NCBI GenBank assembly: GCA_015657535.1
Contig: JADHZB010002148.1
Span: forward strand, 1-64,000
Length of the DNA stretch: 64,000 nt
Source of the DNA: Nephromyces sp. MM_2019
Lineage: Eukaryota > Apicomplexa > Aconoidasida > Nephromycida
Direction: 5' to 3'
The notes under the pieces were generated by a model. It was not told the DNA's origin and ran no database searches. It saw only the letters and a program-made list of their open reading frames with translations. This document shows positions 1 to 13,200 of the stretch, piece by piece (position 1 is the stretch's first letter; each line of letters begins with the position of its first letter). The position numbers and the translations under genes are program-made.

Positions 1-299
1 TGCTTTGAAGTGTGTGTTTGTGAAGTATATAGTATAGTCTCTGTGTGTGTGTAGCCTATAGTGTACTCTCTAGGTGTGTGTAGTATGCAGACTGTGTGTG
101 TGTAGACAGACCATGGTAATTGTTGTGGTTAATGCCATTTGTGATGTTTTTATGAGCAAATTTGGGTGAGGTTAATAAAGTTTGTAGATAGGACCCATTG
201 GCTGTACACACATTTGAAATTTTGCACACAATTCAAATAATTTATAAATTCAACAGTCAACTCATTTACACGCATAAATGCTACAGTAAATAGCCAATT

Positions 300-715
300 A
301 ACACACACATCACACACACACACATACATCACACAAAACATACGCATTACACACACACACACACATCACACACATCACATACACACACACACATCACACA
401 CATCACACACATCACATACACACATCACACAAAACATACGCATCACACACATCACACACATCACACACACACACACATCACACACATCACACACATCACA
501 CACATACACATCACACACATCACACATCACACACACACATCACACACATCACACACATACACATTACACACATCACACATCACACATCACGCATCACACA
601 CATCACACACATCACACACATCACACATCACACACATCACACACATCACACATCAAACACATCACACATCATACACATCACACACACACACACATACACA
701 AGAATAGATGTGTGT
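300..715. repeat. CA-rich minisatellite (ACAC/ATCACACAC units)
   Basis: The + strand is an almost uninterrupted run of CACA dinucleotides interrupted every few bases by ATC, giving a recurring unit close to ATCACACAC. Short reading frames crossing it code only low-complexity peptides. The run ends near 715, after which the + strand becomes TG-rich. Confidence 0.9.
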
Positions 716-976
716 AAACTCGTACCATCAGGGTGAGAGTTGGGTGTTTGGTGTGACATTTTCACACATTAATATTGGGCCTAAATAATTGTTAGGAGGC
801 CTGGCTATATAAATATATATTTAGGTGTACACATACAGTGAGAATTACACATTTAATTATAAATAGGCTCATTACTGTGGATAACTCCACAGATTATTTT
901 TGTTACAACTAAAAGTACACATACAGTTATGTGTGTGTGATTGAGTGGGCTTGAGTGTGTGTGTGTGTGTGTGTGG

Positions 977-1116
977 GTATATGTAATGTACATCCAATCT
1001 TTAATTAATTTTGGAGATGTGTGTGTGCGTAGTTGTGTGTGTGGGGGTATATGTAATGTACATCCAATCTTTAATTAATTTTGGAGATGTGTGTGTGCGT
1101 AGTTGTGTGTGTGTAG
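977..1116. repeat. Two tandem copies of a 70-bp unit
   Basis: The block beginning GTATATGTAATGTACATCCA recurs exactly 70 bp later (977 and 1047). The non-TG core, including ATCCAATCTTTAATTAATTT, is copied without visible change. This indicates a recent tandem duplication inside the TG satellite. Confidence 0.9.
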
Positions 1117-1600
1117 GTGGTTCCGTTGGTGTGGGTGCGCTGGTGTGTGTGCGCAGGTGTGTGTTGAGGTATGTGTGTGTGTGTGTGTGTGTAGGTGTGG
1201 AGGTTTGGGGGCGGTTTGGAGATGTTTGTTGGTCTGGATGGAGGTGTGTGTAATCAGTGTGTATAGTTGGTGTTTATAGTAAGTGTGTAAGGGTATTGTA
1301 TTCCCTTAGACTTTTGGCTTTGTTATTGGTGTGTTAAAACTTGTATGTGTGTGTAGAGATTTAGAGTGTGTGTTATTATAGAGCTATTTTGAGGGGAAAT
1401 ATATGTGTTTGTGTGTAGATGTTTAGTTTATATATATATATATATAGGTGTATAGGCTGTAAGATTAAAGTGTGTAAAGCTGTTTAATGTATATATACGT
1501 TTATGGGGTGTAAAAGGGTGTGTGTGAAAAAGGATTTGTTTGTAAAAGGGTGTGTAAAAACTTTCTATAAGAATTTGTAAAAAAAGGTCTTTAATGGTGT

Positions 1601-1670
1601 GTGTAAATGTGTGTAGGTGTGCGTAAATGTGTGTAGGTGTGCGTAAATGTGTGTAGGTGTGTGTAAATGT
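1601..1670. repeat. 20-bp minisatellite, about three copies
   Basis: The unit GTGTAGGTGTGCGTAAATGT repeats about three times with one or two changes (GCG/GTG). It lies within the TG-rich block. Confidence 0.8.
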
Positions 1671-2559
1671 ATATAAATTTTTAGCAGTGTTTGAATGTGC
1701 ATAAATGTGAATAGGTGTGTGAGAATGTGTGTAGCTGTGTGTCAATATGTGTAGGTGGGAGTAGTTGTGTATAAAGGTGTTTAAATGTGCGCAAGTATGT
1801 ATAGATGTGTGTATTTGTATATAAATTTGTTTAGATGTATATGAATTTGTGTAGAGGTGTGTGTTGATGTGTGGATGAGTGTGTAGGTGTGTATAGATAA
1901 GAGTAGTTGTGTATAAATGTATATAGTTGTGTATAAATGTGTATAGTTGTGTATAACAATGTGTAGGTGTGTGTAGGTGTAAATTAATGTGTATGTGTAT
2001 TCTATGTTCGTTTTTGGGTGTGTTAATTAATCTAAACCTCAGAAAGTATAAAATGTTTAGTGTTTTAGTTATTTGAATAACTAAATATAGGAAATGTGTA
2101 AAATGGAAATATTGTTAAAATAAGGAGAGGATGTGTGTGTGTATGTGTGTGTGTAAGTGTGTGCGTATGTTGGTGTGAGTTTAATTTATGTTGTAAGTAA
2201 GGGGAGGTAAAGACAAAATGTTTAATTGTCCACCACATATATTTATATATCTAAGAAATGTGTAAACATATTTACATTAGGGGAGTAATCATTTGCCTAG
2301 GGTGCCAATTTGGGCTATACTACACTCCAAATAATAGTAGTAGATTACATGAATCTTATACACACATGTATACAATCTAGTGTGTGTGTGTATATGTATG
2401 TATATGCATGTGAGTGGAGAGAGATAATATTCGTGTGTAGAAATGTGTGTGTGTAATTATGTGTGTGTGTAGTTTTTTTATGTGTATAGATATATGTTCT
2501 ATGTAGATATGTATGCATAGATAAGAGTGTGTGGTTGTATGTGCGTACTAGATACATGT

Positions 2560-2885
2560 GTGTTGAGTAGATATGTGTGTGTATAGTAGATGTGTATGCG
2601 TAGTAAATATGTGTGCGTAATAGATATGTGTGTGTTACGTAGTAGGTATGTGTCTATGTGCGTGTTGTAGATATATATATGTGTGTAGTAGATATGTGTA
2701 TGTGTGTAGTAGATATATGTATGTGTGTAGTAGATATGTGTACGTGTGTAGTAGATATATGTGTGTGTGTAATAGATATGTGTGTGTGTGTAGTAGATAT
2801 GTGTGTGTATGTAGTAGATATGTGTGTGTGTGTAGTAGATATGTGTGTGTGTGTAATAGATATGTGTGTTAGTAGATATGTATGG
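2560..2885. repeat. 21-bp minisatellite (TAGTAGATATGTGTGTG-type)
   Basis: TAGTAGATATGTG recurs with a spacing close to 21 bp, roughly ten times between about 2665 and 2880, with more degenerate copies upstream from 2560. Because 21 is a multiple of three, several frames stay open and give a seven-residue periodic peptide. I treat those frames as products of the repeat, not as genes. Confidence 0.85.
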
Positions 2886-4825
2886 TGGTGGATAGATAAA
2901 TCTGTGGGTTTATAGGAGCCTCTTAAACTACGTTTGCGTGTCCAACAATGCTTTTTGAAATGTGTGTGTTTGTGTGGAACTATTAATAATGGTAGTCTAG
3001 GTGTGTATGTGTGTAAATATTAAACTTTTGATAGCTGTCTGTGTTGATATGACTGTGTGTGTGCTAGTGTTTGGAAAAGTCTATTTATGTAGCTAGTATG
3101 TGCAAAAGTGTGTAGGCTAGATCTGCGCAAATGTGTGTGTGTAGTTAGTGCGAGTAAATGTATGTGTGTGCGCGTGTGCGTGTATAGGGATAATGTAAAG
3201 ACAGTGAGTGAGCAAAGCACATGTACGCTAGTGTTTCAGCTGTGTGTAAATAGATATATATGCGTAATTAATTATCGATAGTTTTTTGTAATTGTTTAGA
3301 ATGGTGTGTGATTAATTGTTGTGTTTGTAGTTTATGTGTGTAATGTTTGTTACAATTAAAGTTCTGTATATTTAAACTATATAGTGAAGCTATCTTGGCT
3401 GCACAATGTATGTATGTGTATTATAAATAAATTTTAACAATTTGCATTCTTATACTTAATGTAAATATATATACATATATACATGTGTGTGTGTGTACGT
3501 GTAAGAATTGATATGCATGTGTGTGTATAATAGTTAATAATAAATATATATATATATATATATATGTGTGTTGATTGTGCATGTTTGCTGGCATTAAGTA
3601 TACCTATGCAAAGAAATGTGTGTGTATGTTGAAAAAGTGTGTAAACTTATATTGAGTATAAACCTATGTATTGATGTGGGTAGGTGGGTGGATTAATGAA
3701 CTCTAGATTGTTTTTCTATAATGCATTCATATATCATTAGACGAGGTATCTAAGAATAGTTATGAACTAAAAATTGTGTGTAAACTCATTTGTAGTTTTT
3801 AGTTTTAAATATATAAACAGTAGACTACTCACATAAGCATTCTCATGAAACTGAATCAATGTAAATAAACAAATCATATACACAGATATTGTCAAAATAC
3901 CCTCTAAATTTGTGGATAAGTTTTATACTAATATTAGACATTCAAGATGTGTAATATGAAACGACTCAAACATGTTTTAATAAAATAATTCGAATTATAA
4001 CGTATTAAGACGTGCTTTTTAAAATTTTTTGATAAATATTTCTAAAATTCAACTTGGTAAAGAATTCCATACAAATCTCCAAATAAAAATCGATCATTTT
4101 TGTTATTTGATATATATTAGGTAATATTGTTTTAAACACTTTTTATACGTAAAAATGAATCAAAATTATTATTCAACAAGATTCTAAAAAAATTTTTCCC
4201 TAATTTTTCTTTGATCAATACTTACATACAAATGTAGAATGTGTATGTGCAAAACTTCATAATACCCTCATTCAAATTGTTACCTCCACATAAAATGGGC
4301 GTGTAGGTGGGATTTTGTATTGTGTATAACTTATAATGCAAGTTTTGTTGTGAAAATTGTGCATGCGTTGTTTCCAGGTGTGTCTTTTATTATATGCTTG
4401 TGTGTTTGAGTTGTGTGGAGTTTTTTATTTGCTTATATGTATATGTGATGCTTATTGTTTGTGTGTAGTATGTGTGCGCAATTCGTGCATTTCCAAGAGT
4501 GGGCGGAGCGGTGAATAGTACATGTTCTAGTTGGATAAAACGTGTGCTTAATGCGTAATACTTTGTTGTTTTTGAGTTTATGTGCTGCTATGTACTCGAT
4601 AGTGTGTGCATGTTTCAAGTGCGTGATGAGCCACTAAAATTCCTTTTTAAACCATTACATTTGAGACCCAAAGGAGATTTCAGTATGAGTGTGAATTGTA
4701 TTCTAAATGTGTTTGTGTTACTAATTACATTTCCTAGCTAAATCCCACCCTCAACTAATAAATCTATGGCTCATATAACTCCTCCTATTACTTCAAAATT
4801 CTTTCAAAAATGTATAAAAATATAA

Positions 4826-7667
4826 TTATTTAGTTGCTTTTGAGGCCGCAACGAAAAAGGCCATTGTAGCAAACACAAATGCAATGCAAAGTCCAATACT
4901 TCCAACAACTTTGACAAAAATTTCTTTGCCGGGAATTTGGACAGTTGTAGGGACATCAATAAATTTTACTTCGGGTAACTCCTTAGCTAAATTGATGGAA
5001 GATAGCTAAACACAAAAAATGGGTAGTGGTGTTTTAAAATGTCTACATTTTGGGTATATAGATAAGATATAGATCAATCATGTTTAAAAGGAATCATAAA
5101 TCTTAATCGTTGTTCTATTGAGCTAGGTTTGCGAAAGGTTTATTTAAGTATATATCATGCCCTGGTTTTAGTTACAGTATGTTATGTCTAGTAATGTATG
5201 TGCAAATGCTTAGTTGTAATGTTTGGTCTTTTAACAGTGGTGTATGAGCAAGATTCAATAATAATCTATTTAACGCTTAATAGCGAATAAAGCCTAGTTA
5301 GTGATGTTTTCAAACACGAATGTGTTATGACACACTTAGAATCTTTAAATTGGTAAGCTTAGTTTACATTTCTAGTTATATACTTCTAGTTACTGAGCGT
5401 GTTTGTATGTGGGTGCATGTGCAGAACTTTCTAGATAGATATTTGTATCTTCTAGTGTGTAATTGTATCATATATTTGACTTTTCTAGTAGAGTGCATCT
5501 AAGTAATATGATTGCTTGTTTCTAAATGTTATTGACATGAAAATAAAATTATTACACATACTCTGTATATTTATATATATGGTTACTCATACATACCTTA
5601 TCTTGTGCTTGTCTATTTTTGATGGGCTGGTTATATTCGTGAACAATCTTTCCAGCACTACTTTCCACAAATTTTGTTTTCATTCCTTCAGCACCAACTT
5701 CATGGAAACAAAAACCGACTTCACCACTGTAGAAGGACATGCCAGAGTTTGAGCTAAAGAATGATGTGCTCCCTTTTGATGCAGATCCACAATTTATATA
5801 CGAAATACCATCAACCTATTAAAAGTGTGCATCAAAAAATAGTTAAAATTAAAATCTATAAACATTTATCTATAGTATATAAAACAATATTTTACACATT
5901 TATGAATTATGAATGTGGTACTTCTCGGGAATATCTGTTTAGGTGAAATTTAAGTATGTTAATGTGTAATTCCTGAAACAGAATAGAGTTGCCTAATTTT
6001 ATTGATGGATATTTTATCAAAAGTTCTATCTACTACTATTTGAAATGTTGCTTGCTTAACTTTTTCATGAGTGCAGCATAATTTCATGAACATATGTTTT
6101 TCTGTAATTTTAGATAAATATGAGATTGTAGTTCTAACACTCAATTTCAATGTTTCCGAATCTCAATATATTCATGGTATTATTATACATACATTTAACA
6201 TTTTCTTAGAAAAACTTATCAATCCAGGATACATTTTTAACTAATAACCAAATCTATTCAAATAAAATTACCTCAAATGCTTCCATAGTCAAATCATTTC
6301 CAGAGATGTAAGCATCAATTTCTGCCTCTTTGAAAAGTGGTAATAAATGCCTATGAAAATATCGATTTTTTTTAGTGCCTCCGGATGAGTAAACGGGTTC
6401 ATCTCCAATAACAAAAATATAATCACAAATCTGTAAAAAAACATATTCATGCGTATATATATTACAAAGCTATCCAAAATTAAAAAATTGTTGTTTATAT
6501 AGTCCCTCTTAGGTAATACTCTATTTTTTCTATGCCTTATAATGTAATTTTTCTATATAAAAAAAATAACTAATGTTGTTTGAATTTTAGGCAGCCATAA
6601 GTAGTTTTATTTTTTAAGGTGTTTACAAATTCTTATTAACTATATCATTTGAAGTTATTATCAATGTCTTAAAAACATGCTTAAAACTCATTTTACCTTC
6701 TCTTGTACATTAAGAGTTGTTTTGAGATCATCCCAAGCCATATCAGTAACTTTAGTAACAGGGAAGTAAGGTGACAATACCCATGTATCAATGAAAGTAA
6801 AACAAGTAGTGAAGTCTTTATATCCCGTTTTGAAAATTGATGAACCTATAATTGAAATAAAAAAACATGTAATAAATTCTGGATAGATAATCTGTTGCAT
6901 TTGTTATGAAATATTGATAGGATATGAAAATTGACTCAATGAACTCTCCTAAAGTTTGGAATAAACATTACTCGAGTCTTGTGTATATTTCCAATTCTTA
7001 TTTCTCATTCAAATTTAATATAACACTCTATATATAATCATTCAATATTTCAAAAAGTGTGATTTGTAGAGTTGCATATACAAAGCATGCAGCGCATGTT
7101 GGATGCTATCTAAGATAGAAGTTCTTTCTATTCACTTTCTTTGATGTAATTTTCTAGCTATGAAACTACTAAGGAAAAAATCAAAATAATAATTTTATAG
7201 TATTAAAGCCTACCAACAGCATCCGAGAAGTGTGTAGTGTAGTGATACCACCAATTTGGAGTTGTCCATTTTGGGAAATTTTGTTCATTAGGATTGTTGG
7301 AGTACATTTCATCCGTTTTCATAACTTGTGCAGTAAAATTTGCACTCCAATCTTCAGAGCCTAAAACTGTGAACATAGGAATTTTGAGCTGATTCTCTTC
7401 ATCGGTATACATTTCTTCAAAATTTGTGGCCCAACTCGTATCGTTGGTGCTAGTAACACCACCTAGAAAATTTGAACCTGGGCTAACGATAAATGAAATA
7501 TGTTCGGACCTAGCCATCTCTTTCAATGCTGCGGCAGTCATTGCTTGATTTCCATTACCCGCACCCCAATTGCCCATTGAAGCAAAGTTTAGGCTACCAT
7601 ATGCATTCAGAGTCAGAGTAGAAACAATAAGAAATACTCCAGCAAGATTCATTTGTAGCTGAATCAT
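4826..7667 (-). CDS. GAP50: Glideosome-associated protein 50 (GAP50), phosphatase-fold membrane anchor
   Basis: GAP50 is the acid-phosphatase-fold membrane protein that anchors the MyoA motor to the inner membrane complex. Five exons (7667-7214, 6845-6697, 6430-6272, 5815-5597, 5005-4826) join in phase to 386 residues, close to Plasmodium GAP50. An N-terminal hydrophobic signal (residues about 7-23) is followed by the fold, then a single C-terminal transmembrane helix and a short tail ending ASKATK. Conserved landmarks are IPMFTVLG, EPVYSSGG, YISGND and YINCGSAS. The metal-ligand positions of purple acid phosphatases are largely replaced: GNWG for GDxG, GSNF for GDNF, GSED for GNHE/GDHD, GDEP for GHxP and SGND for GHDH. 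This fits a structural rather than catalytic role. ATG 7667 was chosen; an upstream in-frame TTG was ignored, and ATG 7652 is an alternative. Confidence 0.93.
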
Positions 7668-10264
7668 TTTTACTGTAAACAAATGTAATAAATATTGATA
7701 TAGGTCGTTAATACCATTCCATAGTGATAATTTTGCTCATAAAAGTATAATCATATAGCAGAGATGGGTCTTATAACTGAAATAGAAGTATGACAATCAG
7801 ATTATTCTTACAAAGACTGTGTGAATGTATAAATATGCATTTGTTCACTCGATTTTATATAAATAGGTTTAATAACACTTTATTATCATCAAAATTGTAA
7901 AACAATCTCTATAAGAAATCACTGAATCAATCAAGATGAAACCAAATGGCATAACTTTTCAATTTTCTACTTGAGCTACTTAAAAATTCATATCATTAAT
8001 ATAACTTAAATAAGAGAGCTAGGTTTTCATAGCAAACAAATTTTGAGATTTAAAAATTTCATGTATGATTTTCTTATACTTAAGAAATACAATTTTTTTA
8101 CTCAAATAATGTACGATAGGTTTACGACGTATACTATATAAATCTTATACTATATGCATATTCCCTGAGTTTCTGTGTGAATATATCTGTGTTCCATATC
8201 ATATGTGAATATAAATGTATATATAAGTCATTCAATGCATTTCTAGCACATTTTTTCCCAGTTGCATAAAAGAAAAACTGTTTAGAGTTTCTTTAAATGT
8301 GTGAATTTATAAATTATGTTTGCTATTTCCATGTATATCAAGCAGCAAGTCAATTATTTGAAGTACCCAAAACTTACCTAAATATGAGTAAACTTGGTGA
8401 CCAGCTTGGACTTAGATTGATAAATATTCAATGTATATTTATAGTAAAGCGTGTGTATATATGATTTATGATATATTCATTAAAGAACTATGACTTAAAG
8501 TTAATATTTATATACACAGCCATGTTCCAGAGCATGATGATATTGAAACGTATTGGAGAATTTTTTTAATCCAAATTTAAAACAGAAATCATAAAATAAT
8601 TAGTAACTAAATATAAAGAAATACTAAAGAAATAAAATCCTATTAAATTTTTTCTATATTAGAAAATTTTGGCCGAGATACAAGAATGAAATTTTATGAA
8701 GAAATTTTCAATATAGGTAATTCTAAGATATATTAACTTGTTAGTATTGATATTTTTCAATATAAATAAACATAATTATTTTTAATTAAATTTCTTTAAT
8801 TTATACTGAAAATTGTAAGAGAGCTCCAGTTCGAATTCCTAAATCTCAGTTTATTTTCTAAAATACTCTCTAGTGTGGGTGCATATTTTGTATTTCTAAA
8901 GTCGTCCCTTACATGTGTAAGTATATATATACAAATATATGTATAGGTAGATATAAGATGATAACTTAGTAACTAGAAATAATTCTAGAAAATAGTTGCT
9001 AGAATTTTTGTAAGGAAAATTTTAGATTAACTGAGAGGCGTGGTATAAAGTAACTTAAATACCATTCGTTTATTAGTCTAAAGCTAATAGAAAATTTCGT
9101 TTTGAATTAATTCAAATGTGATTGCTATGTGAACTCCTATAAGATTCATTGAAATTGAAGTTCAATCAGTGCTGTCAAAGATTTATCAAAACATTTCATC
9201 TTAAAAAATTGACTGGTGCTAGTGCTATGTGATATACAAGAGTGTGTGTAAAATAAAAGTCTGTATAAATTGTGTTTGACTAAAATTTTTTGTTTAAATG
9301 TATATAAATTCATTGCATATTTAAATGCTTGTGTTAAGTAAAAATAACTTTGATTTATCTAATACTGCAAGTATTTTTAATAGAGATAAAATCTTTTGTA
9401 AAATTCAGATATAATAAAAATAATTTAGTCGAAATTCGAACTAATAAGCTGATTATAATAAGTATTAAAGATTTAAACAAAATATCTTACATATTTTCGA
9501 AATATGTTAGAAACTAAAAATTATGATCATTTTACACATGTGAATATCTTTGAATATTCATACGTATACACGTATTAGTCACATAATATCCTACCTAGCC
9601 TTCAGTTTTATACCTCTAAAGTTATATATCTATATGCGCAAATGTGACTTCATGGGTCTGGACAGATCACATGCCAACACTGTTCACATATACGTAACCT
9701 CACACTTACATGCTTAATCAACACTGCAAAAAGCACACACAATACATGCAACACACTAGAAGTAGAGAACACACACACACATCACACTGTACACAACATC
9801 ACACTCAGTATACACAGCACAAACAGCACACACAGTACATGCAACGCAAATAAACAGTACACACACACAGCACACACACACCAATAATAAAAAAAAATTT
9901 GAATATCATGCTTACTTTTTAAAAATTGAGAGTTAATAATTTATAAAGTAAATTCATTAATTCTTAAATACAATAAGGGTAAATTAAAAATTTTAATATC
10001 ATACATTTAACCGGTATAAATGATAGTATACCCATGTTAGAACATACCTGAGTCACATAAAGTTATTAAAACATAAATATACAGAAACAAGTATCAAAAC
10101 AGACCTTTAGACATCAAAATCCACAAGCACATGAAAACATACATCAACATAAACACATGAAACACGTCATTTTATTCATGTCGAATCTTTGATACACTTG
10201 TTTGACAACTTTTTACAATCTGAAACTCCAATCAAACTGTAGGAGATATATACAACACATCACT
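7668..10264. other. Divergent intergenic spacer with CA microsatellites
   Basis: This spacer separates the divergent starts of GAP50 (-) and the methionine aminopeptidase (+), so it should hold both promoters. No exon-like frame was found on either strand. From about 9660 to 9890 the + strand is rich in CA words (GCACACAC, CAGTACACACACA). The remainder is plain AT-rich DNA. Confidence 0.6.
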
Positions 10265-13200
10265 ATGCTATTTTTAAGACAATCCTCCCAAATTACACAG
10301 AAACTTCGACAGCTTGTGAGTTGTCGGTATTTCAGCCAAAATGTTGAACTCACTCCAAAACTTATTCGAAGCAAAATTCTCAGTCAATCAAAGCTACCAC
10401 AGCCATTTAAGCCTACCCTGAGGGAAGGTAAACATTGAGGATTATATATTGACAAAAATATCTATATATATATATATAGTTGCAGGGGGTGTATGAATGT
10501 GGTGTGTGCTTGAATTTTAAGTTTGATATCCACTTGTAAACTATATATGATACGCATACGTAAAACATGTGCAAAAAATTGCGGGCTGAAGATGTGTAGA
10601 TGGGTGTATGTGTTGGCATAAACCCAATTCGATGTTTGTGCATATAGTACATTTGACAAATACATTTTTGCTTTCCCAAGGTCAATATAAGGTATTACCA
10701 CATCAGCCTATTCCCGCACACATCAAACGCCCCAACTATGCATACAGAAAAGATGGGCGCCCTCCATCATCTGCCCAACTGCAAGTGCCTTTTGCTGAGA
10801 TAAAGACAAAAGATGAAATCCAACTGATGAGAAATGCTGGTAAATTGGCCGCCCAATGCTTGAGATTTGCCTACTCACTCTCTAAAAGAGGTACGAAAAT
10901 ATCATTATGATAATCTCGTAATTTCTTCTTCTTGACACATATCGTCCCATACTTATTCGCTCGAGCACCTTAGAAGTTTGATAGGGACGAACACACATTT
11001 TTCTATATTTATTCTGGTTTACAAAAGAATACATTTGATTAGCACATACATGTTTTTCACAATTGTGTGTTGATCTAAAACACTATTGTTGCCTGTAGCT
11101 AACCATAATCATTTTTACCTGTTTTTCCATTTCAACTTGCAACAAACACTCATATTTATAACATAAACATAACTTGAATATATTATATAAACAATGATGA
11201 TTTCTAAACACTTTTATGATTCTATTTTGGCCTACAATATTTAGGTGTAAGCACAGATGAAATTGATAAGGAAGTTCACAATTTCATTATTGAGAATGGT
11301 GCCTATCCCTCTGCTGTCAACTTCCATAGATTCCCCAAATCAATGTGTTCATCACCAAACGAAGGTATAGATACCTCTAAATATATTAAACTTTGCTACA
11401 CCCAAAAATATGCACGTATAGTTTACACCTACACCCATGCGCTTTTATTTTTATATACACCTATGAGCACACATCTCTTTTCGAACAAGCCGAATACTAA
11501 CTTCTCAGAATACCTGATTAAGATATTTAACTCAACATTCGATTGCAGTCGCCTGTCATGGACTACCTGACACACGTCCACTTCAAGAAGGTGATATCAT
11601 CTCATATGACTGTACACTTTTTCTTGAGGGCGTACATGGTCAGTTACAGTGAGAGTATTTGAATATTTGAATATTTTAACATTTTAATATGTAACTCACA
11701 TCAGCTATCTTGATATTCATGTGGGATGGCTTGTAGAATAGATAACATAGGGAACGGTCCTGTTTCTCTCTACACACAAATTTAAGAATTTTTTTTTTTT
11801 TTTTTATTAAGATCTAGTTAGCTAGATATAATGAATTAAAAATTTCATTAAATTGTACAAAACATATTAGCCTAGTAGCCCTCTCAATACACTGTTGTGT
11901 ATTTTATTAACAAACCCAAAACACACACATTAAAATAAAAAATTAATTTAGGTGATTGTGCGGGAACAATCGGAATAGGTCAAATCCAGCCTGAGCTTCA
12001 AAAATTACTTGATGTGGCCTATGTAAGTTTATATGGCTTTAATGCTATATCCTTGATTTACACAAATTCATTTTATGAACACACAAAATTATTTCAACCT
12101 ATAGCTTGTACATATGATATTAGTGATACAACAAAACACAACCATATAGCTTTAATCTATGAGTAAACTGTATTAAAATATATTCAACACAATAACCAAA
12201 CATAGATTTAGCATCCGTATACTTGTATACACACACATAAGAAAAGTCCTCAAATACCAAGTATTACACATACCTCCACACTATATTAAGATCCAACGAT
12301 TTTTATATACACATTACTTAATACAACAATCACATAGGATTCCTACACAACACTTAACTACAAACCTATAATCACTTCACATTTTATGATAACAAGCTCA
12401 CATACACCCTACTGCACTTGTATGATAGTATGATAAGTAGATATTTAAATTTATATATTAAGTACAAACATGTGATACATAACTCAATTTCTTTTTCTAT
12501 ATTGTTGATTGCTTTCTCCAGTCATCCCTAAACATAACCACCTTATATTTATTTTTACCCAATTATAATATTTCACGTTAGGAATCATTAATGAATGGGA
12601 TATCCGTAGTTAAGCCTGATGTATGTATTAGTGAAATTGGAAAAATGATAGAGTAAGTACACACGTAAATCGATAATAATTTTATTTTATTTAGGCTACA
12701 CTCAACTTAAAATTTGTATATAGCTACATATCTAAAACGTAAATCTGATGAGATGATCTGATGAGTGTTCTTTTCTACTGGAAATAATAAAGCTATCTCG
12801 TGTTTTAAACAACATCTTAACCATTTAAATCTTATAAACATTTTCATTGATAACACACAATTACTTAATTATACACACAAATATCCATTAATTCTATAAA
12901 TCTTAAATAGTGCTTAGAATTTCATTCACTCTATAAACAATGTGTATATGTGTTTGGAAGTTGAACTATAACTTCAACACAGTGTTCATATACTTACACA
13001 TTGTTCTATACAAAGTTTTCTGCCCATCAATCTTGAAGTAATGGGCTCACACATACATCCTAACTAATTCGATATACTACACACTCGGTAACAAATCTTT
13101 AAATACTTCACATACCCATACACATTGATTTTTCTATAGAAAAACGGTTGCACCTTCTGGTTTTTCAATTATAAAAGAATTTTGCGGTGCGTAAAAAAAT

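Larger units (their letters stand above)
900..4640. repeat. TG-rich satellite block without credible genes
   Basis: The + strand is dominated by TGTG, TATA and GTGTA words with several nested tandem arrays, listed separately. Open frames here are Cys/Val-rich (+) or His/Thr-rich (-) readings of the repeat and have no exon-like structure. The composition suggests a subtelomeric or long intergenic satellite, but no telomeric heptamer or octamer repeat is visible. Confidence 0.75.

Noticed and set aside
300..715. CRISPR-like regular repeat
   Set aside because: It is a simple CA/ATC minisatellite with no unique spacers, and the genome is eukaryotic.
150..3220. Several open frames of 60-105 codons in the TG/CA block
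   Set aside because: They are Cys/Val- or His/Thr-rich readings of simple repeats on both strands, several lack an ATG, and none has exon partners.
1..4640. Telomere or subtelomeric gene family
   Set aside because: No CCCTAAA-, CCCTAAAA- or TTTAGGG-type repeats and no surface-family exons are visible, so proximity to a chromosome end is not demonstrated.
8815..8850. tRNA T-arm-like string (CAGTTCGAATTCC)
   Set aside because: The flanks are AT-rich and do not form the acceptor, D and anticodon arms of a tRNA.
10202..10264. Upstream part of the aminopeptidase frame as its N-terminus
   Set aside because: It opens with TTG, not ATG. The first ATG (10265) already gives a plausible presequence.
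10413..10701. Minus-strand frames overlapping the first aminopeptidase intron
   Set aside because: They are antisense to an intron with CA/TG repeats and show repeat-type composition only.
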